This document shows positions 18,878-27,418 of a stretch of DNA of 64,000 nucleotides, in pieces. Every line of letters starts with the position of its first letter. Position 1 is the stretch's first letter. The translations under genes and the position numbers were made by a program. Under the pieces are notes generated by a model. The model did no database searches and was not told where the DNA came from. It saw only the letters and a program-made list of their open reading frames with translations. Source of the DNA: Pseudomonas bubulae (GTDB lineage Bacteria; Pseudomonadota; Gammaproteobacteria; Pseudomonadales; Pseudomonadaceae); assembly GCF_037023725.1 (NCBI RefSeq), contig NZ_CP146077.1:967001-1031000 (forward strand). The letters are read 5' to 3'.

Positions 18878-19329
18878 GATGTCAGGCGCATGCCGATGTG
18901 CGGGATGTTGTCTTCTAGGTAGATCTCGCCCTGGGTGTTGAACCCGTGTTGCTCGTAAAAGGGTTGCAGGTGCGCTTGGGCGGACAGGAATACGGGCTGC
19001 CCCGCCCAGTACTCTTCGATATTTTTCAGGGCCTGTTCAAGCAGGGTATGCCCAAGCTTTTGCCCGCGGCCTTCGACGGCAACGATTACGCGGCCGATCA
19101 CTACGTCACCTCCCTGGGACTCGGGGTCGAGGATGCGGGCGTAGGCCACCAGCTGGTCGTCTTGCCAGCCCATCACATGCAGCGTATCGCCCGTCAGGTC
19201 TTGCCCGTCGACGTCCTGATAGGCGCATTTCTGCTCGGCGACAAATACTTTTGAGCGCAATTCGAGGATTGCGTAGAGCTGTTCCTTGCCCAGGTCGTTG
19301 TGGTGTTTGCAGAGCCAGTCGGTGGTCAC
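18868..19329 (-). CDS. elaA: ElaA-type GNAT N-acetyltransferase
   Basis: 153 residues with the ElaA pattern: LYAILELRSKVFVAEQKCAYQDVDGQD at the N-terminus, then LVAYARIL, acetyl-CoA loop VGRGQKLG-like (EGRGQKLGHTLLEQAL) and FYEQHGFNTQGEIYLEDNIPHIGM at the end. Predicted to acetylate an unknown amine using acetyl-CoA in the cytoplasm. Confidence 0.88.
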   Translation of the reverse strand: MTTDWLCKHHNDLGKEQLYAILELRSKVFVAEQKCAYQDVDGQDLTGDTLHVMGWQDDQLVAYARILDPESQGGDVVIGRVIVAVEGRGQKLGHTLLEQALKNIEEYWAGQPVFLSAQAHLQPFYEQHGFNTQGEIYLEDNIPHIGMRLTSQG

Positions 19330-19393
19330 GATCTTGTCCTTGTTGGCGAGTTCATGTCTCGATAGTAGGCGTGATGCCGACTGGCGCCAAGGC

Positions 19394-21568
19394 CTAAGGT
19401 GCCTTGACCAAATGCGCGGCCAGGGTGCGCAGTGGTCCGAGCTGGCGGCAAATCAGCGCCAGTTGGGTTTGTACCAGCCTCTGGTTTTCATCTATTTCAT
19501 CGGGCATTTGTTCAAGTTCGCCGGCCAGGGCCTCTTCCTCATCACTTTGCACTGCAACCGCCTGCTTGGTGGCCAGGCCCTGGGCAATCTGGTCGATGCT
19601 GTCGGCAATCTTGCCCCCGGCCCCTTCAATCAACTGCTCGCGCACTTCGGCAGGCAATTGGGTGTCGCGGTGGGCGCCCAGGCCAGAGAGGTAACTGAGC
19701 AAAGTGTGGGACAGCACCAAAAAGCGGAAGCCCATGTCTGCATCCTTACGGAAATGCCCGGGTTCCATCAGCATATTGGCCAGGGTGGTCGACAGCGCCG
19801 CATCGGCGTTATGTGCGTTACGCCGTGCCAACCGATAGGCCAGGCTGTCGCTTTTACCCTGGGCATATTGCTGCATGATCTGGCGCAGGTACTGGCTGTT
19901 GCAGCTCAGGGTATTGGCCAGCACCTGGTTCAGGCGACGACCCTGCCAGTCAGGCAAGAACAGGAACACAGCCGCTGCCGCGATCACGCTACCCACCAGG
20001 GTGTCGAACAGGCGCGGCAGGAACAGTCCGTAACCATCGCCCACCTGATTGAAGCAAAACAGAATCATCAGGGTGATGGCCGCCGTGCTCAGGGTGTAGC
20101 GCGTGGTGCGGTTGATAAAGAACACCACCCCGGCCACGACGGCAAACATCGACTGTACCAGCGGGTTGGGGAACAGATCGAACAACGCCCAGCCCACGGC
20201 CAGGCCGATGGCAGTGCCGATAATCCGCTGGCTGAACTTGCGCCGCGTGGCGCCGTAGCTTGGCTGGCACACGAACAGCGTGGTGAGGATGATCCAGTAG
20301 CCCTGGCTTGGGTGAATCCAGTGCACCATCGCAAAACCGATACTCAGCGCCAGGGGCAGGCGCAAGGCGTGGCGGAAGATCAGCGAGGTAGGTGTCAGAT
20401 GCTGGCGCAGGCGTGACCAGACATCCTTGAGGTTGCGTGGCGAGCGGTCGAGCAGGCTGCTATCGGTGGCATCGGCCAGGGTGTCGGGGTTGCTTGCATC
20501 GCTCAGCAGGCGGTCGAGGGTGCCGAGGTTGGCGGCCAGTGCCCGCAATGAACGCAATAGTCCGCGCCAGGCCGGGTTGCTCTGGATGCGCAAGTGTTCG
20601 AGGGAGGCGTGCAGGTCTCCCAGAGCCTCGGCAAAGCTGTCGTCATAGACGAATGGCTGGCGCAGCTTGATCGACTCCGACAGGCGCTGGCAGGCCACGC
20701 CTTGCTGGCGCAGCAGACGTTGGCAGCGGAACATCACATCACTGTGGAAGAAGGCGTCGGCCAGGGCGTTGTACGGGTAGTGTGAAGAGCTGGCACGTTC
20801 GTGGATGTCTTGGGCGAGGAAATACAGCTTGAGGTAGCGGCTGAGTTTGGAACCTGGCCGAGTATTGCCGACCCGGTGCAGGATGATTTCCTTGGCGGTG
20901 TTCAGCGCCGCCACCACCCTGCCGTTTTGCCGGGCCAGTTCCAGCCGTCCCGCTTCCACGTCCAGTTTGCGGATCGGCTCGAACAGCGCCGACTTGATTT
21001 TCAGGTACAGGCCAAGTTCCCAGAACAACCGGGCCAGGCTCTGTTGCACCGGCTGATTGGAAAACAGCGCCTGCCACAGCACCGACAGTATCCCGTACCA
21101 GGCGGCACCGGCCACCAGCAGCAAGGGTTCATGCCAGAAGTTGGTGACTTCGCCGCCGCGCTGATCTACGCCGATCATGGTGTACACGGCCAGAATCAGT
21201 GTGGCTGAAGCAATCGCCCCGTAGCGCTCGCCCAGCGCGCCGAGCATGGTCAGGCCGAAACTGGCCAGGGCCAGCGCGCAGACCATCAGCCAGGGGTAGG
21301 GGAAAAGCAACTCGACACTCAGGGCCGAGGCGGTGAAACACACCAGCGTCACCAGCAAGGCGTTGAGACGGCCTTGCCAGCTGTCATCGGTTTCAGACAG
21401 CGCACTGGCGATAACCCCCAGAAACAACGGGATCAGCAGTGACATCTCATCCTGATACCAGCAAAAAGCCATGCTGCCGGTCAGGGCGACAAATACCCGC
21501 ACGCTGTAACTGAACTTGTCCAGTGCCCACAGGCGGCGCAGGGAATGCTGAAAGCTTTTCGATGACAT
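19394..21568 (-). CDS. YccS/YhfK-family integral membrane protein
   Basis: 724 residues from MSSKSFQHSLRR. Two halves each with clustered TM helices: about residues 15-170 (for example MSLLIPLFLGVIASALSETD) and 400-520 (LALSIGFAMVHWIHPSQGYW, TLFVCQPSYGATRRKFSQRI), separated and followed by large cytoplasmic helical regions. The QPSYGATRRKF motif is the FUSC/aromatic-acid-exporter signature. The family (TIGR01666) resembles AaeB-type efflux proteins; substrate unknown. An upstream GTG at 21649 would add 27 unlikely residues. Confidence 0.85.
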   Translation of the reverse strand: MSSKSFQHSLRRLWALDKFSYSVRVFVALTGSMAFCWYQDEMSLLIPLFLGVIASALSETDDSWQGRLNALLVTLVCFTASALSVELLFPYPWLMVCALALASFGLTMLGALGERYGAIASATLILAVYTMIGVDQRGGEVTNFWHEPLLLVAGAAWYGILSVLWQALFSNQPVQQSLARLFWELGLYLKIKSALFEPIRKLDVEAGRLELARQNGRVVAALNTAKEIILHRVGNTRPGSKLSRYLKLYFLAQDIHERASSSHYPYNALADAFFHSDVMFRCQRLLRQQGVACQRLSESIKLRQPFVYDDSFAEALGDLHASLEHLRIQSNPAWRGLLRSLRALAANLGTLDRLLSDASNPDTLADATDSSLLDRSPRNLKDVWSRLRQHLTPTSLIFRHALRLPLALSIGFAMVHWIHPSQGYWIILTTLFVCQPSYGATRRKFSQRIIGTAIGLAVGWALFDLFPNPLVQSMFAVVAGVVFFINRTTRYTLSTAAITLMILFCFNQVGDGYGLFLPRLFDTLVGSVIAAAAVFLFLPDWQGRRLNQVLANTLSCNSQYLRQIMQQYAQGKSDSLAYRLARRNAHNADAALSTTLANMLMEPGHFRKDADMGFRFLVLSHTLLSYLSGLGAHRDTQLPAEVREQLIEGAGGKIADSIDQIAQGLATKQAVAVQSDEEEALAGELEQMPDEIDENQRLVQTQLALICRQLGPLRTLAAHLVKAP

Positions 21569-21667
21569 GAAGTGGCGGTGCCTGGCTCGTGATTCGCTAA
21601 CTTGAGCCAGATAAGACGACAGTGCAATGGGGCTGTCACATCGAACCAAAAATATTTTTCATGCGCC

Positions 21668-21703
21668 CCTGCAGACGCTGCTGCAGGTTGCAGCAGCGGC
21701 TAC
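21668..21703. repeat. Short imperfect inverted repeat, fragment of the GTAGC(A/C)GCTGC family
   Basis: CTGCAGACGCTGCTGCAGGTTGCAGCAGCGGCTAC contains nested inverted repeats and resembles one arm of the elements at 9361, 29826 and 49934. It lies between two genes on the minus strand. Confidence 0.45.
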
Positions 21704-21713
21704 GGGGGGCAGG

Positions 21714-22892
21714 TCAGACGTACTGCGCCGCTGCATACCCCGAAGCCCACGCCCACTGGAAGTTGAAGCCGCCAAGATGGCCGCTTACATCCAGCACTTC
21801 GCCGACAAAATACAGGCCGGGGCTTTTCAGCGATTCCATGGTCTTGGACGACACTTCGCGGGTATCGACCCCACCCAGGGTCACTTCAGCGGTGCGATAA
21901 CCTTCGGTGCCCGCGGGGACCACCTTCCAGCACGCCAGTTTGTCCGCCACCTGCGCCAGCTCCGCCGGGGTGTACTGCTTCATTGGCTTGGACTCGAGCC
22001 AGTGCTCGGCCAGCAGATTGGCCATCTTCTTGGTGAAGATTTCACCCAGCAGGGTTTTCAACTCGCTGTTGGGGCGCTCAACCTGCTGTGTTTGCAGCCA
22101 GCTCAGGGCGTCGAGGTCGGGCAGCAGATTGATCTCAACCGTATCACCGGGGTTCCAGAACGAGGAAATCTGCAAGATCGCCGGCCCGCTCAAACCACGG
22201 TGGGTGAACAGGATATTTTCGCGAAAGCTCTGGTCGTTGCAGCTCACCAGGCAATCCACCGACGTGCCCGACAGCTCGGTGCAGATCTCTTTGAGCTGAT
22301 CGGTGATAGTGAACGGCACCAGGCCTGCCCGGGTTGGCAGCAAGGTGTGGCCGAACTGTTTGGCGATTTGATAGCCGAAGCCTGTGGCGCCCAGGGTCGG
22401 GATCGACAGCCCGCCGGTGGCGACCACCAGAGACTGGCAGTCAACCGGCCCCAGCGTTGTATTGAGGCTGTAGCCGTTGTCGGTTTTTTCGATCTGTTCG
22501 ACTGAAGTGTCCAGGTGCAGGCTGACGCCGGCCTGTTTGCACTCGTCGAGGAGCATTTCGAGGATGTCGCTGGATTTGTTGTCGCAAAACAGCTGGCCGA
22601 GTTTTTTCTCGTGGTAGGGCACCCCGTGTTTGGCGACCATCTCGATAAAGTCCCACTGGGTGTAGCGGGCCAGGGCCGACTTGCAAAAGTGCGGGTTCTG
22701 CGACAGGAAATTGTTGGGCTCGGTGTACATGTTGGTGAAGTTGCAGCGGCCACCGCCCGACATCAGGATCTTTTTGCCTGCCTTGTTGGCGTGGTCGATC
22801 AGCATCACCTTGCGCCCACGGTTGGCGGCGGTCAGTGCGCACATCAGGCCTGCGGCGCCAGCGCCAATAATCACAACGTCGGTAGAGCGCAA
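21714..22892 (-). CDS. YhiN/HI0933-type flavoprotein (NAD(P)/FAD-dependent oxidoreductase)
   Basis: 392 residues. FAD-binding dinucleotide fold VVIIGAGAAGLMCALTAANR, followed by AGKKILMSGGGRCNFTN, the signature of the HI0933/YhiN family, and a C-terminal second FAD contact FAVGEVLD-like (GLYFVGEVLDVSGHLGGFNF). Function of the family is unknown; an aminoacetone- or BaiN-like reductase role has been suggested. I use a TTG start (RSTDVVIIG) because GAGGA lies 8 bp upstream; the GTG 30 bp upstream falls inside a repeat element. Confidence 0.85.
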   Translation of the reverse strand: MRSTDVVIIGAGAAGLMCALTAANRGRKVMLIDHANKAGKKILMSGGGRCNFTNMYTEPNNFLSQNPHFCKSALARYTQWDFIEMVAKHGVPYHEKKLGQLFCDNKSSDILEMLLDECKQAGVSLHLDTSVEQIEKTDNGYSLNTTLGPVDCQSLVVATGGLSIPTLGATGFGYQIAKQFGHTLLPTRAGLVPFTITDQLKEICTELSGTSVDCLVSCNDQSFRENILFTHRGLSGPAILQISSFWNPGDTVEINLLPDLDALSWLQTQQVERPNSELKTLLGEIFTKKMANLLAEHWLESKPMKQYTPAELAQVADKLACWKVVPAGTEGYRTAEVTLGGVDTREVSSKTMESLKSPGLYFVGEVLDVSGHLGGFNFQWAWASGYAAAQYV

Positions 22893-22915
22893 AGCGGTGT
22901 CCTCGGTAAAAGCAG

Positions 22916-23022
22916 CCCTCACCCCAGCCCTCTCCCTGAGGGAGAGGGAGCTTGACCAGGGTGATTTCGAATTCTATGCAAATCTGCCCCCTCTCCCTCC
23001 GGGAGAGGGTTGGGGTGAGGGG
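22916..23022. repeat. CCCTCACCC...GGGTGAGGG inverted repeat pair
   Basis: Two outward-facing copies of CCCTCACCCCAGCCCTCTCC / GGGAGAGGGTTGGGGTGAGG, each with an inner GGGAGAGGG hairpin, enclosing about 35 bp. A second repeat family distinct from REP; other copies at 36428 and, decayed, at 42860. Confidence 0.85.
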
Positions 23023-23036
23023 GCTCTTGAAGCGTC

Positions 23037-24422
23037 TTACAAAACCCGTACGCGCAATACGCGGCCTTTGATTTTGCCTTCGCTCAGGCGCTGTGCAGCC
23101 TGCTTGGCAATGGTGCGGTCAACCGCCACGTAGGCCTGGAAGTCAAAGATGGCGATCTTGCCAACCTGGGCACCCGGGATGCCTGCGTCGCCGGTCAGTG
23201 CGCCAAGGATATCGCCTGGGCGAACCTTGTCTTTACGACCTGCGCCGATCACCAGTGTGCTCATGGCCGGCAGCAACGGTGCGCCGCCCTGAGAGGTGAG
23301 GGTGTCCAGGGTTTCCCAGTTCAGCGGAGCTTTCTGCAACTGCTCGATGGCCTGGGCGCGGTGCGCTTCGGACGGTGCAACCAGGCTGATGGCCACGCCT
23401 TTTTCGCCCGCACGGCCGGTACGGCCAACACGGTGAATATGGATTTCCGAATCGCGGGCCAGCTCAACGTTGAGCACCATGTCCAGCGCGTCGATGTCCA
23501 GACCACGGGCGGCTACGTCGGTGGCAACCAGTACCGAAGTCGAACGGTTGGCAAACATGGCCAGTACCTGGTCACGGTCGCGCTGCTCCAGGTCGCCGTG
23601 CAGGCCGACGGCCGAAATGCCCTTGGAGGTCAGGTGATCAACGGTTTCCTGCACCTGCTGCTTGGTGAAGCAGAACGCCACGCAAGACTGCGGGCGGAAG
23701 TGGCCCAGTACCTTGGTCACGGCGCTCATGCGCTCTTCAGGCGAGATTTCGTAGAAACGCTGCTCGATTTGGCTGTCAGTGTGCAGCGCCTCTGCTTTTA
23801 CCTGCTGAGGGTTGCGCATGAACTTGGACGACAGCTGCTTGATACCGGCCGGGTAAGTGGCCGAGAACAGCAAGGTCTGGCGACGCTCCGGGGTTTTGAC
23901 AATGATGTCTTCGATGGCGTCATAGAAGCCCATGTCCAGCATGCGGTCAGCTTCGTCCAGTACCAGGGTGTTCAGACCGTCCAGTACCAGCGAGCCTTTG
24001 CGCAAGTGTTGCTGGATACGCCCCGGAGTGCCGACGATGATGTGCGCGCCGTGCTCCAGCGAACCGATCTGCGGGCCGAACGACACGCCACCACACAGGG
24101 TCAGGACCTTGATGTTGTCTTCGGCGCGGGCCAGGCGGCGGATTTCCTTGGCGACCTGGTCAGCCAGTTCGCGGGTCGGGCAGATCACAAGGGCCTGGCA
24201 GCCGAAGAAGCGCGGGTTGATCGGGTTCAGCAGGCCGATGCCGAAGGCGGCAGTTTTGCCACTACCGGTCTTGGCCTGGGCGATCAGGTCCATGCCTTTG
24301 AGGATCACCGGCAAGCTCTGCGCCTGAATCGGCGTCATCTGGGCATAACCGAGGGAGTCGAGGTTAGCCAGCATGGCGGCGGACAGAGGCAGAGTGTTAA
24401 AAGCGGTGGCAATGGTGGTCAC
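23037..24422 (-). CDS. dbpA: ATP-dependent RNA helicase DbpA
   Basis: 461 residues. DEAD-box core: AQAKTGSGKTAAFG (motif I), PTRELADQ, GTPGRI, VLDEADRMLDMG (DEAD), SATYP, and HRVGRTGRAGEKG (motif VI). The C-terminal 75 residues (VRPGDILGALTGDAGIPGAQ, IAIFDFQAYVAVDR) form the RNA-binding domain that in DbpA recognises hairpin 92 of 23S rRNA, so the role is large-subunit assembly. I chose a GTG start (TTIATAFNTLPL) to match the family; an ATG at 24485 would add 21 residues. Confidence 0.94.
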   Translation of the reverse strand: MTTIATAFNTLPLSAAMLANLDSLGYAQMTPIQAQSLPVILKGMDLIAQAKTGSGKTAAFGIGLLNPINPRFFGCQALVICPTRELADQVAKEIRRLARAEDNIKVLTLCGGVSFGPQIGSLEHGAHIIVGTPGRIQQHLRKGSLVLDGLNTLVLDEADRMLDMGFYDAIEDIIVKTPERRQTLLFSATYPAGIKQLSSKFMRNPQQVKAEALHTDSQIEQRFYEISPEERMSAVTKVLGHFRPQSCVAFCFTKQQVQETVDHLTSKGISAVGLHGDLEQRDRDQVLAMFANRSTSVLVATDVAARGLDIDALDMVLNVELARDSEIHIHRVGRTGRAGEKGVAISLVAPSEAHRAQAIEQLQKAPLNWETLDTLTSQGGAPLLPAMSTLVIGAGRKDKVRPGDILGALTGDAGIPGAQVGKIAIFDFQAYVAVDRTIAKQAAQRLSEGKIKGRVLRVRVL

Positions 24423-24524
24423 GGGACTGGCCTGCAAAACAAAATGTCGCGCAGTGTACCAGTCCCATGCCCTTTGCCTGAACATTCTGGACGAGATGTC
24501 ATCCAGTTCTTGGCGAAAAGTAGC

Positions 24525-25955
24525 TTAATGTTCCAGCTCATGTTCCGAGTTGGCCTTGGGTTTGCGGCCATCCTGGGGTGACAGTTGCAGGAAAATCGCC
24601 GCTGCCAGCATCGCCATGATCCCTACTGTGAGGAAGGTCAGCTGGAACGCGCCCAGCACCGTGTCCACCCCATCGTTGCCGCCATCCCCGGTAAAGCCGC
24701 CAAGCAATGCCCCGGCGCAAGCCACGCCCAGGCTCAGGGACAGTTGCGCCACCACCGACAGCAAACTGTTGCCGCTGCTGGCGCTGGCGTCGTCGAGATC
24801 GATCAGGGTGACGGTGTTCATGGCGGTGAACTGCAATGAGTTGATCGCTCCCAAAACGGCCAGCATTGACAGCAACAACGGGTATGGCGTGTGTTCGGTA
24901 ACCAGCCCCATGCTGGCCAGCATCAGGCCAAGGGCGAAGGTGTTGGCCGTCAGCACGGTGCGGTATCCCACGCGCTCGATCAATGGCCTGGCCACCCATT
25001 TGGCCAGCATGGCGGCCGCGGCCAGTGGCAGCATGCTCATCCCGGCCTGTGACGGGGAATAGCCCAGCGCGACCTGCAACAGCAAGGGCACCAGAAACGG
25101 CAGGGCGCCGCTGCCCAGGCGGGCGAACAGGTTACCGAGGATGCCCACTGCGAAGGTCTTGGTTTTGAACAGCACCGGGGAGAACAGCGGGTTGCTGATA
25201 TTGCCCGCGCGTAACCAGTACGCTGCCAGACAGGCCATGCCCGCAAACAGCAGCAACATCACCCGCAGGTGCGGCATATGCAGCTCGCCCAGGCCTTCCA
25301 TGGCAATGGTGATAAACACCATCGCCGCGCCAAACAGCACAAAACCCAACCCGTCAAAACGGGTGCGCTCGCTGCCGCGCAAATCCGGAATGAAGTGCCA
25401 GACGGCCCAGCAACCGAGAACGCCCACGGGCAGGTTGATCAGGAAAATCCAGTGCCAGCTCAGGTACTGCACCATCCAGCCGCCCATCGTGGGGCCTATC
25501 AGCGGGCCGAGCAGGCCGGGAATGGTGATAAAACCCATGATCCGCACCAGCTCCGAGCGCGGATAGGCCTTGAGCACCACCAGCCGGCCGATGGGCAGCA
25601 TCAGGGCACCACCCAGGCCCTGGACGATCCGTGCGCCGATCAGCTCGTTGAGAGTGCCGGACAGGGCGCAGAGCAACGAGCCGAAACTGAACAGCAGGAT
25701 GGCGCTGAAAAAGATTTTTTTGGTGCCGAAGCGGTCGGCGATCCACCCCGAGGCCGGGATCAGCAAGGCAACGGTGAGCATGTAGGCAACGATCACACCT
25801 TGCATGCGCAGCGGGTTTTCGTCGAGGTCGCGGGCCATGTCGGGCAGGGCGGTGTTGAGGATGGTGCCGTCGAGTGACTGCATGAAAAACGCGATGGCCA
25901 CCACCCACGGCAACCAGCGCAGGGTTTCAGGGCTTAGAACCGGGCGTACGGGCAT
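24525..25955 (-). CDS. mdtD: MFS multidrug transporter, DHA2 family (MdtD-like)
   Basis: 476 residues, about 14 predicted TM helices. Motif QSLDGTILNTALPDMARDL in TM1 and GWIADRFGTKKIFF in the first loop are DHA2 (EmrB/MdtD) hallmarks; motif C GPLIGPTMGGWM is present. Inner-membrane proton-driven exporter of undefined substrate. A lone gene flanked downstream by dbpA and upstream by a REP pair; no regulator beside it. Confidence 0.88.
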   Translation of the reverse strand: MPVRPVLSPETLRWLPWVVAIAFFMQSLDGTILNTALPDMARDLDENPLRMQGVIVAYMLTVALLIPASGWIADRFGTKKIFFSAILLFSFGSLLCALSGTLNELIGARIVQGLGGALMLPIGRLVVLKAYPRSELVRIMGFITIPGLLGPLIGPTMGGWMVQYLSWHWIFLINLPVGVLGCWAVWHFIPDLRGSERTRFDGLGFVLFGAAMVFITIAMEGLGELHMPHLRVMLLLFAGMACLAAYWLRAGNISNPLFSPVLFKTKTFAVGILGNLFARLGSGALPFLVPLLLQVALGYSPSQAGMSMLPLAAAAMLAKWVARPLIERVGYRTVLTANTFALGLMLASMGLVTEHTPYPLLLSMLAVLGAINSLQFTAMNTVTLIDLDDASASSGNSLLSVVAQLSLSLGVACAGALLGGFTGDGGNDGVDTVLGAFQLTFLTVGIMAMLAAAIFLQLSPQDGRKPKANSEHELEH

Positions 25956-25987
25956 AGGACCTCTTTTTATGGACTGTCGATAATCCT

Positions 25988-26077
25988 CTGTGGGAGCGGG
26001 CTTGCTCGCGATGCAGAGGCCCGGGTTTTTTCAGGTAAACCGCGGCGACGCAATCGCGAGCAAGCCCGCTCCCACAG
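25988..26077. repeat. REP pair
   Basis: CTGTGGGAGCGGGCTTGCTC and perfect inverted copy GAGCAAGCCCGCTCCCACAG, about 90 bp in all, between mdtD and the TldE-like gene. Confidence 0.95.
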
Positions 26078-26080
26078 GTG

Positions 26081-27418
26081 TTACAGCGTCAGCGTGAGCT
26101 TTTTGACCAATGCCCCCGGCAGCAGATTTGACGCCGTCTGGCGTTGGTCGTAGGTGCTGGCCGAGAGCAACAACTCACGCTCGGCTGTCAGCGCTTCCAG
26201 TTGTGAACCCAGCAGACTATAGACGCTGTCATCAAAGCGCATGGTGTTGACCGGGGCCTTTATCTCGCCGTTTTCCACCCAGAAAGTGGCAAAGCGGGTC
26301 ATGCCGGTCAGGCGGGCGGCCGGTTGGTCCGAGTAGTTCAGGTACCACAGGTTGCTGATATACAACCCGGTGCCCAACTGCTTGAGGATGTCGGCCTGCA
26401 CCAGGCTCCCTGCCGCCATCGCCAGTGCGCTCGGGGCTTCGCCCTCCGGTGCGCCGTTGACCTCAAGGCCATACTCGGCGGCACTGCGAGAACTCACCAG
26501 TTGCTGCTCGGCTTTGCCGTGTTTGACCAGCGACAAGTCCTGACGCGGATACCCCTCGCCGGAAAACGCCGGGCTCAGGGACTGGCTGACCTGCTCGTCA
26601 AACGACACCAGCGGGCTCAGTTGCGCATCGCCCGCGTAGAGCTTTTGCAGCGGGCTGGATTTGCTGGCCAGTGCCTGGGCCGAAAAACCGCCCCAGCACA
26701 GCATGCTCATCACTTCTTCCAGCGCCGCCGGCGCCAGGTAGGCTCGGTACTCACCGGGCGCCAGGGCATGCAGCGGGCGATCGAGGAAACTCAGTTGCTC
26801 GCGGGCCAGTTGCATGCGCCGGGCGAAACGTTCGCTGTCCCAGTCGGCGCCGGCGTAGCTGGCCTTGACCGCCTGACCGTTGCTGTGGAACAAACTCCAG
26901 TCGAAATTGAAGCTATTGGCCTGATGCCAGCCAAACGCGCCCTCGGAGCTGGCATAGCCGTAGCTGATCGGGCCGCTGGCATAAAATCCGACCAGATCTA
27001 CGCCTTTGGATGCACTGCGGATTTCTTCCAGAACCCGGGCCGTGTCCGGCAGGGGCTGGTTCTGCACGTTATGGCTGTTCCACGGCTGCGGGTTGAGCAG
27101 TAAATACGGATCGGCGGGCAACAATGGCAAGGTGTCGCGCAGTTGCCGCAGGGCATCGGCCAGGCGCTGTTTGTCGACATTAGGCTCGCCAGCCAGGGTG
27201 AGGTTCACATCGGCGTGGCGGCCGTCGTGGATCAGCTTCAGGCTCAGGCTGGCCTGTTGCACCTGTCCGGCCTGACGCACCTTGCCCTTGTTGAAACGGA
27301 TAAATTCCGATGCTTCGCCGTTATAGCCCAGGGTGAACTGCTCAGGCGCAAGGATCGCTTTGCCCAACCACTCGACCAACCCCTTGAACTGCTCGGCCTG
27401 ACTCAATGGGGTACTCAT
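26081..27418 (-). CDS. TldE/PmbA-family protein
   Basis: 445 residues. It has the TldD/PmbA fold: GEASEFIRFNKGKVRQAGQV near the start and SNLWYLNYSDQPAARLTGMT near the end. It lacks the HExxH-type zinc site, as expected for the E subunit of a TldD/E heterodimer, which forms a chamber that degrades unfolded short peptides or matures ribosomal peptides. Its ATG overlaps the stop of the TldD-like gene (TGATG), so the two are coupled. This is likely a paralogue of the housekeeping tldD/pmbA pair. Confidence 0.85.
   Translation of the reverse strand: MSTPLSQAEQFKGLVEWLGKAILAPEQFTLGYNGEASEFIRFNKGKVRQAGQVQQASLSLKLIHDGRHADVNLTLAGEPNVDKQRLADALRQLRDTLPLLPADPYLLLNPQPWNSHNVQNQPLPDTARVLEEIRSASKGVDLVGFYASGPISYGYASSEGAFGWHQANSFNFDWSLFHSNGQAVKASYAGADWDSERFARRMQLAREQLSFLDRPLHALAPGEYRAYLAPAALEEVMSMLCWGGFSAQALASKSSPLQKLYAGDAQLSPLVSFDEQVSQSLSPAFSGEGYPRQDLSLVKHGKAEQQLVSSRSAAEYGLEVNGAPEGEAPSALAMAAGSLVQADILKQLGTGLYISNLWYLNYSDQPAARLTGMTRFATFWVENGEIKAPVNTMRFDDSVYSLLGSQLEALTAERELLLSASTYDQRQTASNLLPGALVKKLTLTL

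Noticed and set aside
22893..22922. GTG at 22922 as start of the YhiN-type protein
   Set aside because: It lies at the edge of a repeat element and adds ten residues foreign to the family; the TTG at 22892 has a good GAGGA.
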